DNA from: Symbiodinium natans
Lineage: Eukaryota; Sar; Dinophyceae; Suessiales; Symbiodiniaceae
DNA length: 64,000 nt
Direction of reading: 5' to 3'
NCBI GenBank assembly: GCA_905221605.1
Contig: CAJNDS010000454.1
Span: 1-64,000, forward strand
Shown piece by piece: positions 1 through 11,540 of the stretch. Below the pieces are notes generated by a model. That model saw nothing but the letters and a program-made list of their open reading frames with translations, ran no database searches and was not told the DNA's origin. A program made the position numbers and the translations under genes. Each line of letters opens with the position of its first letter. Positions within the stretch are counted from its first letter, which is position 1.

Positions 1-440
1 TAGATTCAATACTTATTTTCAATTCCCCCAAAAAATCAAAATGAATAGAAGAAAAGAAGAAATCTATAATTAAATTTTCGTAGAACGAAAAATGTAATAG
101 TCCAGAGCCTTACGTAGAAATATCAGAAATTTTAAAATCAAAATTTAAAAAAAAATAATCGTAAAGAAATTGAGAATAAGAATAAGTTATATATTCAATC
201 AATTGCCGATCGAAATAGTATCAAGAATCAATCCAATTATTATTTATCATTTATAGTTCTTCATAGAAATTTTATTTTATTATTCATCTTTTTCTGAGTT
301 TTTTTCAAATCTTGATTCGTAAAAAAATTCTCAAAAGAATTTTTCGAATTTCTCCATATATATCATGTCCAAGTCGATCGAATCCAAAATAATAAGATGA
401 TATGGAAAATCATAAGGATCATTAAAAAAGGTATTTCATC
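1..440. other. AT-rich block with sharp edge
   Basis: The first about 440 bases are very AT-rich (poly-A/T runs, few GC-rich words) and change abruptly to GC-rich nuclear-like sequence near ATTCTAGGTCCGTGCAAGCGC. No frame stays open for long on either strand, although short stretches read like decayed AT-rich coding. I could not identify it. It could be an organelle-derived insert, foreign DNA joined in assembly, or a mobile sequence. Confidence 0.6.
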
Positions 441-3049
441 ATATTCTAGGTCCGTGCAAGCGCCCACCACCACCCCGAATTAGGCCAGCACTTTCTTTTT
501 CCTTGGTGAGACTACAATTTCGAAGCGACGCTTTGCACCTTCGTCATGTCGAACCTATCTCATGCACCTAAGTGAGACTGTGGTTCCCTGTTCTGGAATA
601 CTTTCTCTGGAACGACAGTTTTGATAGCAAACCCCATGCCCGACGTGCAACCCAAGCTGAAACGCTGGGCTACAGAGAAGACTCCTGAACATCGGGAAAT
701 AAGCAGGTGTGCTGGAACTCAGCCGCGCGACACCTCCGGATCCGAAGAAAAACAGCCAAGTAGCATACAACGTGTGGCACGAGTCAGTGTCTCAAGAGCT
801 ATGCGAGAACCCATCATGCCGAAACAATGGGGCTTCTCGGCTTCAAAGAGACTCTACAAGTAGCAAGCATGGAGAAGGAATTCGTGTGGGTACCCATATT
901 TTCTGCCTCTCTCTTCACCCTGAACCCTACAACTCTGAGGCTTCAGCTTCTTCGGTCTTTTTCTTCACGCAGGCGTAGAGGTCGTCCCTCGAGGTATCCG
1001 ACAGTCAAAGGCTTAGGTGTTAAGGGTTCAAAGCTGGTGGAAGCACGTGGCTTGAAAACAGCTCGGATCTTGACCTCGTGAAGAAGTCGCCAGCGAATCG
1101 CAATATGTTGTCAGGCTTGTATTCCAAGACCTGGCAGCAGATGCGGCTGAAAATCGTTAGCCTGCCCGGCACAAGCAGAGCCCAAACTGCCGACTTCGGA
1201 TCCTCAAATGGTTTTGGGAATCTCTTCCCAGCTTGCCCCAAACCTTACAGACTAAACCCCAAACCCTACAGACTAAACCCTAAACCCTACAGACTAAAAC
1301 CCTAAACCCTAAACCCTAAACCCTAAACCCTAAAACCCTAAACCCTAAAACCCTAAAACCCTGAAACCCTAAAACCCTAAAACCCTAAACCCTAAACCCT
1401 AAAAACCCCAAACCTAAACCCTAAACCCCAAACCCTAAACCCTACAGGCCCTACACCCTACACCCCAAACCTGGTGGACGAAAACGGAGAGCATGTCGCG
1501 GATCTCGGGATGCGCCTGTCTCTCAGTCTTTCCGGGGCTCAGGGGGCTGAGCCGAAGGTTTGGAGGAACTCCCCCCATCCCCGGACCCCTCAAGCAACCC
1601 AAAAAAACCCACCAAAGGCAACGAGCTTCTCCCCTTAGTCCCTTTGCCTCCACATTCTTCAAAAAAACACCAGAGAAACAAAGGCTCCCTCTGAGACCCC
1701 TAATAAAAAGCCATAACAGCATCGATATCGCCGAGGCCAAGGCAAGGAGATACTTCTCGTTGTCCATGTTCACCTGGGCTGCCCGATGTTTTGGGTGGGG
1801 GCTTTTCAGGAGGGCTCTACCGTCCACCAAGAGCGTTGGGATCAGAGTCCGTGGGATCGAGTTTTGTGAGGGGGTTCGCTGCATTCTTTGGGCTGGTTCC
1901 GAATGGAAGCGTTTGATAATTTATAAGGTTTGAGCTAAGGCTTGGGAAAGTTCAGCGCCTTGATCTTGGTGATGTCCAGCTCATCCTGGCAGGGGCCATG
2001 TCTAAAGCCCGGCAAAACGATCCAAGGGCTCGAAGGTGCCCCTCTGTGAGCCTACTATAGAAGCCAAGGCACAGCCCTTACGAAACTGCGGTGCTGATAT
2101 CGCAAAGCAACCGGAGGAGATGGCCCAAAGCATCCCGCAAACAAGCACCCACAAAACTCCTTCTGGATTCCTGCCCACAGAAGCTGGCAAAGGATTTTGC
2201 GCGAAAGCCAGAGCCTGCTGCTGCTTGGTCAGCATGCCGACGCCGCTTTGGTCTTCGCAGTCTAGGCGTGCACAACTTCAGCTTGGCAGCTCGTGACATG
2301 AGGCCTACGGAAACTACTTCCTCTGCATACTTCAAGAAGGCCCGCGCCTCGGGTAGAGCCTCAAGGGAGTATGGTTCAACTCATGTTGGAAGAACGGTAA
2401 CATGTCACTGACCGCCTTCAACCCAGGTACAGGAATCAGGAGATTTCAGGAAGGCCCGAGTTACATTGAAGATGTCGGATGTAGGGCTTAAGATCTGAGT
2501 GCCTCCTTTGACTGGGCTGCAGGACTCGGAAGGTGTGCTGAGGAAGGCGCCCGCGTCGTCCCTGGCGATGGGCGGGCGCGGTTCCGAGGAGAGGGCTTGA
2601 AGTGCAAGCTTCTTTCAAAAGTCATTCACCAGTACCAGGAGTAACCGCAAAGCCTTGTTTAATAAATATAAATAAACTGGAGTCCTCCGAAGTGCATTTC
2701 CATTGTTTGGATTTGAGCATACTGAGCACCCCTCTGGGGTCCCATCTCGGGGTTCAGAGACCTTCGGGGAGTAGGATGCAGAGGCTCTGTCAGGAAGTCC
2801 GCTTCAAGGACGCCCTCTGCTACAACCAGCCGAACTCGACCCACGGAAGCTCCCCACCCCGAGCCCCTAAACCCAAAACAAACTTGTCAGCGGCACGCGT
2901 CGCTCATGCTGCTGGTCATCGTGGGCGCCGCTCCGCGGGGCACGGAGGGACCCGAAACCGCCCGAGGCGACCCCCCCCACCCAATAGGTGGCTGTAAACG
3001 GCACTGGGCGGTAAGAAACTCGAGGGGCTTCATGAAACACGACCACTGC
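441..3049. other. No supported gene; telomere-like and simple sequence
   Basis: The open frames here overlap on both strands and show no splice-consistent exon that I could chain. Apart from the telomere-type array, the stretch is GC-rich sequence containing many degenerate CCCTAAA/TTTAGGG-like words. I see no RNA gene. Confidence 0.4.
1241..1455. repeat. Interstitial telomere-type array (CCCTAAA)n
   Basis: Tandem CCCTAAA with variants (CCCTACAGACTAAA, CCCTAAAA, CCCTGAAA, CCCCAAA). This is the C-rich strand of the TTTAGGG telomere repeat known from plants and dinoflagellates. The variants show that it is not under telomerase renewal. It is followed on the right by ordinary sequence, so it is interstitial rather than a contig end. 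Confidence 0.9.
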
Positions 3050-3415
3050 CTACTGCGAACCGTTGGTGTGATTTCGGACAGTACAGACTGCACCCAAGCC
3101 CTTGCTTTTTGTGTCCCTGCCATGTACGAGCATCGTCACCCTGAACATGCCAAGCAGGAAAGCTAGGTCGCGAGACGCGGATGCTACTACAATTCGTGGC
3201 TCTGCGCTGGCGAACTGCAGAGCTGTATCAAGGCCAGCCGGAGACGGCCCCAGAACCAAGACATGGCAAGGCGTGTACTTCTGGATGTGTGAAGCAGCGT
3301 ACACAGCCAGCGTGGCGTCGTGATTCAACACCACGGTTTGTATGGCAGTGGTGTTGCTGTCACCTGCTTCACGCAAATCCAGCGCTTGTCTGTTGGCTGC
3401 AGTTCCTCGTGGCAC
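3050..3415 (-). CDS. Candidate coding exon(s), unknown protein
   Basis: A minus frame of about 120 codons has protein-like composition, with stretches such as CHVLVLGPSPAGLDTALQF and LAFLLGMFRVTMLVHG. An alternative reading exists: a second minus frame reaching to about 3560 ends at a good donor (GTGAAGCAG|GTGACA), so the real exon may be that one, followed by an intron and then part of this frame. The glycine-rich GPSPAG stretch recalls nucleotide-binding folds but is too weak for a call. No start or stop is assigned. Confidence 0.3.
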   Translation of the reverse strand: MPRGTAANRQALDLREAGDSNTTAIQTVVLNHDATLAVYAASHIQKYTPCHVLVLGPSPAGLDTALQFASAEPRIVVASASRDLAFLLGMFRVTMLVHGRDTKSKGLGAVCTVRNHTNGSQ

Positions 3416-3699
3416 TCGCCTCTGAAGTTGCGTACCTGCGAGCGGCGCTGCTCAACTTTGGCCCGACATGCTGATGAAACTGAAGATGTGGCAGCAACAG
3501 ATTGGATGTATGGCGTAGCCCAAGAAACACAATGCGGCACAGCGGCGACATGAAACATGATGCATCAGATCAAACTGATCTAGAATTCGCACCCGTAGAA
3601 CCTTGCAAAGGAAATGCAGTGCAAAAGATGGGTCAAACAAGCCGCCTCTCAACCCAACAGAGAGTAAGAATGTCCTCCAAGCCCTGGCAGGGCGGGCGG

Positions 3700-3747
3700 G
3701 GGGGGGGGGGGGACGTGGGGGGGGGAGGGGGGGGGATGTGGGGGGGT
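3700..3747. repeat. Poly-G / G-rich tract
   Basis: Long G runs broken by single A, C or T bases. It could form G-quadruplexes. This part of the sequence is also error-prone. Confidence 0.9.
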
Positions 3748-6700
3748 AACTCACCACAAGAATGGCCTCATTCATAAGCCAGATCTCCATCTCTCAGCAA
3801 GTGAGCGGTGGTGATCGGCTTTGGTGAAGATACCCGAAGAGAGCAGATCGTAGTAAAATTGCTGACAATTGGAAAAATCATCCAAGGCCAAGTCGTGAGA
3901 AAGGGCCGCTCTTGGACAGCAGCCTTTGCTTCTGAGGGCCCGTATCACTAGAATGCGGAGACAGGTATCAGACGTTGGCTTTGTCGCTCAGTTGGCCATG
4001 ACAAGGCGGGGGATTGAGGCCTCCCGGCTTGACCGCAAGTGAACCAAGCCCGACTTGGCCCAAGGGCAGGCTACTCAAGTGGGGTTGAGGTGTCAAGTTG
4101 TTCTTGGCTCCAGGTATAGGGCTAGGGTCTGCGGGTTGAAGGGCCTAAAGGCTCAGGGGTTTTCAGCGTAAGGCAGCCTAATGCCCCGTTAAAGTGTTTT
4201 GAACTTGTTTTGGGCTACCCCGTTGCAAAAATCGATTGCAGGCGCAAGGTGTTTTCCAATCCGGTCTGCACGAGCGGGACACAATCTGTGCACAAGCGAG
4301 GGGGCAACCACTGCCACTACAGCTTACTGGCCCTTTTGGAATTTGAAGCCCCGTAACTGTGAAGGTTCTATAGGCTACTGAGGGCCAGCAAGCAACTGTA
4401 CCACGTGGGCGCACGGATGAAACCCCTGCCAGAAACCCCCATGTCACACTGAACAAGAAACCTTCAGGTAGTCACGCTGATCTCTCCATTGTGATTCGCC
4501 GAAGGTCACAGCAAGATGCGATAGAAAGGGGGTCGCGCCCACACGCAGCCAGACGACTTAGGCTGCACTAGTCACAGCCCGGCTCCTCGCGCGTCATGAA
4601 AAGGGTACCTCGTGCCAAGATCAAGAGGTGGACAGACTCTTAAACCGGCCCCTTATTAAGGATGGACGAGCAACTCTGAAGCCCTAAAACTCTCCGTCCG
4701 CTATGCCCCTCCCAGGACGCCTGAGGAGGGCTGCGCTGCAGAAAGCAGCGCCTGGGTGTCGCAGCGGTAGAGCATGTCCTCCAGACGCGCAAGCTCAAGA
4801 GAATCGTTTCGCCCGGAGCAATTGCACATCATCTGAAGCTGAACCGATTGAGGTTAGGCGTTCAGAGTCGGAGTGTCCTAAGAAAAGCTGGGTCAATCAT
4901 TGAAGGGACTCCAGGCAGAAGCAATGCTCGGGTTTTGGGCGTTGGGCTAGAGAAGCCAGCACCACTCGCTCGACCTGCTGTACTGACAGGATTGTTGCAA
5001 GCAAAGACGCTGGGAAAAGGCAAAACTCTAATTCGTCGGGGTCTTCACTACAGGACGAAAGCTCGGAAGACCGTCCTCGGAGGAGTACACCACGGACTTG
5101 ATGCCGAGACTTCGAATGATCCGTGCGCACTCCCGACCTCTGGCTTAGCCTAGGGGGGGTGTGAAGATAAGCTTTTGGTGGGGCTGGAGACGATTTGAAG
5201 AATTTTGAGAAAGCTTGGGTTCAGGGGCCCCCCAGTGTCTCAAACACTCGGCCCCCCCCTTCCCCTGCCCTTGGAGCCCTGCAGGGCTGCGCGCAGAGCA
5301 TCCTGCAACGAGGCTACTTATGTTTGTTATGATTATTGTTATTATTCTCATTAGTAGTAGCATTCTTATTAGTAGTAGTATCATTGTTGCTATTATGATT
5401 ATACTGCTTTCTGAGAGGACACCTTCTGAAAGTGCCGGAGTCCTGAGCCCCCTCCTGAACCCAAACCGTGATGCTTCTTCTTCCGGAGGGCCGGGGGGGA
5501 GGGGGAGGCGTTTTTCGGGGATGAGTTTAAAGGGAAGTTTAGGGTCGACATGAGCTGTGAAGGCTCTGTCTTCTCAACCTGTCGGCGGCATCTCAGGCAA
5601 CTCCAGGCTGGAACTACGCACCCCTTAAGAACATGGTGAACACGCCTACGTAGCAGCCCGCATGCCTCAAATTGAGCTATGCAGTGCAAAGGTCAAAGCC
5701 CCAGGGATTCGCCTCAAGGTCGTAGACTATATACACTGTGGACCCTCCACTGCACCGCTAGTCCCAAAGCAAAGCGCGTTCCTTGTCTGACCAAGATTCT
5801 GGTTGTACTTTGGGCGGATGACCTCGGCACTGACTCTGAATCAGCCGCCGCTCGGATTCAAACTGTTGGGGCCTGGAGACGTTTGGGGAAAAATGAGGGG
5901 CACGCAGGCAGAGCCCGCCAAACACCAAAAAGCGGAGCGCAAAGGCATGTCGCGTTGCTGTCCGCGCGCGACTTGCACCCATTTGGGCTTTGATGATGAA
6001 AGACTTCGAAGGCCCCCTTTACTTTGGTCGGCTATGATGACTTTCCAGCTTCCATCAACAGAATAAGAGTGGGAGGATCTGCCTTTACGTCCATGCCTCG
6101 GCATTGCTTTAGCCTTGTACCATCTCCAGAACTTTCAACTTCAAGACAGGATGCGCTTGTCGAAAAATAAGGCCCGAGGTTGGTTGGACAACGAAGGCGG
6201 CAGCCGAGACAAGAGGGGGGGGGGGGCAAGCGCTGGAGGCCACAGTCGCAGAGGCCTGAGGCCTTAACAACCAGGGTCATCTTTCGGAGCTGACGCAGAG
6301 TGGTGCCTTTTGGCAGCCTGGCATTGAAGTCGCAAAATTGTCGGAATTCTTAGCACTGGAGTTCTAGGATGCTGGTACAGGCGCCTCGGCTACTCCGACA
6401 CAGAAACGACGAAGTCACATTTCGGACAAGACCCCTGTGGCAGCTTTTTTGTCCATACACACCCTAGCTCAGTCCTCCGAAGATAACCTCCTCTAACCCC
6501 TCAAAAAAAGTTGGGTTTAGATTGCTTAAGCTTCGCCGCCGTACCAGTGCTGCACCAACCATCCAAGCCTGAACTACCTGAATGTCCACGTACTAAGAGG
6601 CACTTACTAAGAGGCGTTTGGGTTTTGATGCGCGCTTGTCAACTAATGCCAGCACCGCCGGTTCAGAGCTGCAATTTCAGCATGCTGCGTCCTTGCGTGC

Positions 6701-7030
6701 TGGGAACAGATTTGCCCCTGACCCAAGGGTGTCGGGTAGGGCTTTTGGACAGGCAGTAATGTGTGCTACGAAGACCCAAATCCCGAAACCCCTTGGAAGC
6801 CCTAGAAAGCCGCTGAGCATGCGGCAGCGAAGTGGGCTGGCGGCCATTGAGCAGTCGAGCCTTGGAGTTAATGGATTTTGTGGTTTGGTGGCTCCTGACG
6901 CTGGGTTGGGGGGATGTTAACGCTTTGGGGCTCAAAAGCTTTAGGACTTTGAAGGTTTCAGGCTCTTCCTGGTGGTGTCCACCGTGGGCTAGGGCTGCAT
7001 CTCCGCGGAGGGTTTGCTGCTTTGAGCAGA
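3748..7030. other. No supported gene
   Basis: Frames on both strands overlap without splice-consistent exons. An imperfect ATT/TAG trinucleotide tract lies near 5320-5402 and a G tract near 6216-6226. The rest is GC-rich unique or telomere-like sequence. Confidence 0.4.
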
Positions 7031-7150
7031 CCGGTTGGAATTTTGCCTTTGATACTGCTACGTACCTGGAGCGGGCATGGGGAGCGGCCAGCAATGATGT
7101 GTACTTGTGCCATATGTATCTTGCACGGGTGCAGCATGGGGTGGGATAAG
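7031..7150 (+). CDS. Candidate terminal exon, possible ART/PARP-like fragment
   Basis: After an acceptor-like ...TTTGAGCAG the plus frame reads about 39 codons to a TAA stop at 7148-7150, with TGWNFAFDTATYLERAW and VYLCHMYLARV. The last motif weakly recalls the closing strands of the PARP/ADP-ribosyltransferase fold (FLARV-type strand after a Y-rich helix), but the catalytic H-Y-E set is not visible. I therefore regard it as an unknown coding exon with at most a hint of that fold. No neighbouring exon was chained. Confidence 0.3.
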
Positions 7151-9378
7151 ATAGCGAAAGGCATCGCCTGCAATCAGGCCTCAAATTGACAGGCCACGAC
7201 ATCGGCATGGGCACTGGTACCCTTTCTCCTCAAGAAGCCAAGACTTGCCAAATGCAACCCAAACTGCTGTTCTGGGGGTTCCGACCACGTGCGGCCGCAA
7301 GCGAGGAGAGCCCTCACTGCACGTAGCTAGGCCTGGTGTGATCACCTCGTGTGCAGGCTTCAGGGATGTCCAGGGATGTTCAGGGATTCAGAGGGTTTCA
7401 AGATGTTTCAGGTGCCAGGGTGAGAACAGAGAAAGGTGGCTCGTTTGGGATTTTCGGGGGATTGTAGTGATTGACAGGGCGACCTTGCCGCCGCGCACCA
7501 GGCAGGCAACGACGACATGGGCCATGCGAGACCTGCATGTCATCTTGGAAAAGGTGAGCCGTAGCTTAAGCTCACGAAGCCTGGATCCGGATCCTGATTC
7601 TCACGCCCTCACGGTAGGTACGAGATGTATTTGAGGCGTTGGGGATCAGGCTTCCAAAACCAACATGAAGCAAAACCCTTGGCCCAGGGTTCCGATGCCC
7701 AGCCTAGCAGAGGCTCCAGGCCCCTGCCTAAGCCGCAAAGCAGGAGGCAGTGCTTTGGGACGGAGCGACGGGTTGCTGTGGCCCTAAAGCCCTAAATGAC
7801 AAACCCAAAGCCCCAAGCCGAGGCTAGGCGAAAGTTTTTCAATGGTTTTCACTCTGGGCATTGAAGGGCTCCGCAAGGCCAGGCGCTTTGGGCTCAAATT
7901 ATGGTTGGGCTCCTGTTACCCGAGCCCGGCACAAACCTGGCATCTAACCATGTCAACCACACAAACAAACAGACAACAAAGCCTTGCGAAAGCCTGAGCC
8001 ACCCTCCAACCCAGGTGAAGTGTAAAGGCTGAGCTCCCTGCTGCTTCTGGGCCTCCTCGCGTGACTGCATCGAAGTGTCCCAAGATTGTTTGCAAGGGGC
8101 GGGAGGTTGCATTCACCCCAGTTCGTCGCTCGTGCATGCACGAGCTTGGATCCTTTGCAAAGCCGAGCTCTGCGCCAGCCCTACATTGAAGGTTAGGCAA
8201 GAAGAGCCGAATAACCTCTGCGCCCAACGAGGTTCGCATGCTGCACAGGGTCGTTGTGATCCCCCGGACTACCCGCTCCCTTCGTTAGAGAGATGCCATA
8301 CCTTCCGCTGCAGCGAAAGAAGTGAGCCCTACGGCCAAAAAAAACGATCCTCCGGGCCGTGATGATGTCCATGATGATGTCCGTGATGATGTCCGTGATG
8401 TCCCTGGCAGTTCTGAGGCTCAGGGCTTCTCACGTCTTCAGGCATGTGGGGGCTTGTTGAACCGCAGCTGTACAGGGCCTTGGAGTTTGGGAAGCATAGC
8501 TTGAGATTACTTGATGAAGTGGGGGCTGCTTCTTCTGCCTCAGGGAGCACCAGGTGAGGGTTTATGGAGCTGGAGCTCAGGGGCTGTTAAGGGTGAGACC
8601 CTACGGATGTCGGATATTTGCTGCAAAGACAATAAAATCAATAAAGGCAATGATGGCATTGCCTACCATTCACTCAAACCTCAAAAAGGCACATGATCCT
8701 TGCCGCTTACCCAAAAAAAAAAGGAGTTTAGAGTTTGCTTAGGGATGCTCAGAGCCTTTGAGAGATCTGAAGGGCTCAGGAAAGTTGAGGGGCTCATCTC
8801 CCGAACCCTGAGCCTCCTGTCGGCGGTTGTTCCGCCGCTTGGGGTAGCCTCAGCTGCGTGTGGGCTCCCTGAGTCCGACTAGCCGGGCCCTTTCAACCCT
8901 CTGAAAAATATTCCTAACGTAGGAGCCTCTTCAACCCAATCAGGCAAAACCGCTCGAAAAAAATATCCCAAGGCCCTACGGCCTAATTAACTCTTAAACC
9001 CTAACACTCTCTCTTCAACCCTGCAGCTTTGGGCTTGGTGCAACTGAAACCCCAAGACATCGAAAACACCCCAACCCCCCAATGCCCCTGAAGCCTCGGC
9101 AGGGTCTGACACTCAAACGGGCGCCCTTAAAGACCTCCGAGTCATGTTCTCAGATAGCTTTCAAAAAGATGCCCGCGGGCCCCCGAACAGATCATCACTG
9201 TACTAACTACACAAACTCCACGAACAAACAACACTAACTGCACGAACTGCACTTCTACGGGGTCCCTCTACAGGTGGGAGTCAAAGAGCCCGTCTGATGT
9301 GCTCTCAAGCGCCCGGCCGGGACTCGAAGCCGCTAGTGCCAGGTTGAAGCCACCTTTGTAGGAAGCGTTCTCGGCTTG
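7151..9378. other. No supported gene
   Basis: Degenerate GC-rich sequence. One plus-strand stretch ends at a good donor (GGAAAAG|GTGAGC at about 7551), but no acceptor-bounded exon could be fixed. It includes the 12-bp repeat listed separately. Confidence 0.35.
8360..8403. repeat. 12-bp tandem repeat GATGATGTCC(G/A)T
   Basis: About 3.5 imperfect copies of GATGATGTCCGT. Confidence 0.85.
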
Positions 9379-9405
9379 TTCAATGAGTTCAATGAGTTCA
9401 ATGAG
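9379..9405. repeat. 9-bp tandem repeat TTCAATGAG x3
   Basis: Three perfect copies of TTCAATGAG. Confidence 0.9.
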
Positions 9406-9607
9406 GCTCTTTTTTGGGAAGGGGGGGCCGAAGAGGGGGGGTTGTGACAAAAGGGGCCCCGGCGACCGGATTGCTCCAGGGGCCGTGAAGGCCTCGCTCC
9501 GTGCGCTTCCGGGTTTAGGGGAAGGGGTGACCTTGCCGGGAGGGAGCTTGACCCCAAACCGTACATCCAAAACCCTGGCAAGACCGATCGAGGGCTTTTG
9601 GCTAGCT

Positions 9608-10055
9608 TCATAAAGTAGACGGGGTACCAGCACAATCTTGCAGAAATGGATCTGGGCAGACATGCGGCTGCACTGCGGCTGCGCAATGCTCCATAAGCCA
9701 GAAAACCCCCACCCTGAACCATGGAGCGAGTACGCACTTCTTCATGGGACTCAGGGATAAACACTGAAAGAATAGAAACCTCAAGCGCCCTGTGCGGTTT
9801 GAGGGTGAACCCTGCCTCAAGCGGGAACTCCTCCCGCACCTCATCATACCTTCGCACGAAGGGGGGAAAGGATGGCTGTGGACAAGACCTGCACGTGTGG
9901 GGTAGCATCCACTCCAGACTTCGCGCACACAACTGCGCACTGAGGATCGACCAATTCTCGGGCCTTCAGTCCTATAACATACATCAATGAGGTGTCAGCC
10001 GTCTCAGCTCTGAAGCCCAAAGCTCTGATATTTGGAGCATCAAGCACTACAACCT
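9608..10055 (-). CDS. Unknown protein, 3' end of gene (two exons)
   Basis: The minus-strand exon at about 10055-9850 reads through VVVLDAPNIRALGF and ELVDPQCAVVCAKSG and ends at a classic donor GCGAAG|GTATGATG in phase 0. The acceptor TTCTATTCTTTCAG lies at 9764, and the next exon, 9763-9608, is 52 codons including TGA, with PMKKCVLAPWF and EHCAAAVQPHVCPDPF. The intron is about 86 bp (GT-AG). The 5' limit of the first exon is uncertain. The family is not recognised; the second exon is cysteine- and proline-rich. An alternative reading is an uninterrupted frame across the intron (DEVREEFPLEAGF), which is also protein-like, so the splice model needs a transcript. Confidence 0.45.
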
Positions 10056-10207
10056 CTCGAGCTCGCTCTGAGTTGTGAGCTGCTGCGGCAGGCACTGCTC
10101 CTCCTTCTCTACAGGAGGGTTGTTTAGGGTCTCGTTTGGCTAAGGGCATGGCCATGATGAACCTCAACAACTGAAAGTTAGAGGTTAAAGGGCATGCGTC
10201 CTGAAGC

Positions 10208-10235
10208 GACTGCGACGACGACGACGACGACGACT
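10208..10235. repeat. (CGA)n microsatellite
   Basis: Run of CGA/ACG trinucleotides. Confidence 0.9.
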
Positions 10236-10263
10236 GCGTAAACGGCGGCGAGGGCGACATCAC

Positions 10264-11040
10264 ACAAGTGCCTGCAGCAAAGCCCTACAGCGGCATCAAG
10301 AGGTCAGCTTCTGCCCTGAGGATGTCAAGGAAATCAGAATGTCTCGTGAGGAAGTTCCACCTTTGAAATGTTCCTTGTCCCCCCCCCCCCCCCCAGGGAA
10401 TCAGGTTCGAGGAGCTCATTGAGAGATTTGCGGAAGTGTGGCATTTTTAGGGTTGGGGTTGAGACTCAGCAGGCCCCAGCTTGCTACTATAAACCTAAAC
10501 CGAAAGACTGGATCTTTTTAAAACCCCAAAGCTTCCAGGCACCAGACCTTGGGAACTGTGAGGAGCGAAGCGGGGCGAAAAGTGCTCTGCAGGCGAAGGA
10601 TCAGCGGCTGCGCGATTGACGTGCTTGCAGGCTGCTTGCAAGCTGGTACAACTGAACAAGCTTCTTTGCACGGGTCTGAGAAAAGAAACAAACCTTCTTG
10701 GCCTGCAGATGTGCTTTGACAATCGAAGATGATCTGCTTTCCGGTTGGTCGCAGGCTTTCCGAGTTATCATTCTTGTCGTTCCGTTCGATTGAAAATAGG
10801 CTTGAAAGAATATGGGAGGTAAGATATTGTATTTACTTGTTTTCCCCATGGAACCTGCAAATTGTGACAATTCATTGCTGAATAGCATACAGTGTACTTT
10901 GATGGTTTATCAGTCAGATCATGCCAGATGAAATTCCTTCTTGGCATCATGGGGTTTAGGGTGAAAGCCTTGTGCGCTGAAGGCTTCTGGGGCCGAAGGG
11001 ATCCAGCACTTAGAGGCGATTTCAAGAGCTTGGGCGCAGT
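10264..11040. other. No firmly supported gene
   Basis: A lower-GC minus-strand stretch at about 10600-11025 has protein-like frames and a donor-like GCAG|GTTCC, but the two minus frames compete and no phase-consistent chain was obtained. A poly-C run lies at about 10380. Confidence 0.35.
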
Positions 11041-11288
11041 GGTTTAGGGTTTAGGGTTTAGGGTTTAGGGTTTAGGGTTTAGGGTTTAGGGGTTAGGGGT
11101 TAGGGGTTAGGGGTTAGGGGTTAGGGGTTAGGGGTTAGGGTTTAGGGTTTAGGGTTTAGGGTTTAGGGTTTAGGGTTTAGGGTTTAGGTTTAGAGTTTAG
11201 GGTTTAGGGTTTAGGGTTTAGGGTTTAGGGTTTAGGGTTTAGGGTTTAGGGTTTAGGGGTTAGGGGTTAAGGTTTAGGGTTTAGGGTT
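11041..11288. repeat. Interstitial telomere array (TTTAGGG)n
   Basis: About 35 near-perfect TTTAGGG units, including blocks of the variant GGGGTTA. The G-rich strand reads 5' to 3' towards higher coordinates. Confidence 0.95.
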
Positions 11289-11445
11289 TGGGGGCTTCAG
11301 GATTAGCTACCTAACTTTTGGTTGAGAAGCCATGTAGCCCCTGGCCTGGGCAAAGTTGGGGACCCATTTATAGCCACCAAGTACCCAGTCCACTCCCCTC
11401 TGATTTTTGTGTGGGCGCATGTGCTACATGCATGGCGAAAACCAC

Positions 11446-11540
11446 CCTAAACCCTAAACCCTAAACCCTAAACCCTAAACCCTAAACCCTAAACCCTAAA
11501 CCCTAAACCCTAAACCCTATAAACCCTAAACCCTAAACCC
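11446..11540. repeat. Interstitial telomere array (CCCTAAA)n, opposite orientation
   Basis: About 12 CCCTAAA units with one CCCTATAAA variant. It points opposite to the 11041-11288 array and is separated from it by about 157 bp of non-repeat DNA. Confidence 0.95.

Noticed and set aside
4740..4850. tRNA-like stretch with GTCGCAGCGGTAGAGC
   Set aside because: It resembles a tRNA D-arm/A-box, but no B-box, acceptor pairing or anticodon arm could be drawn.
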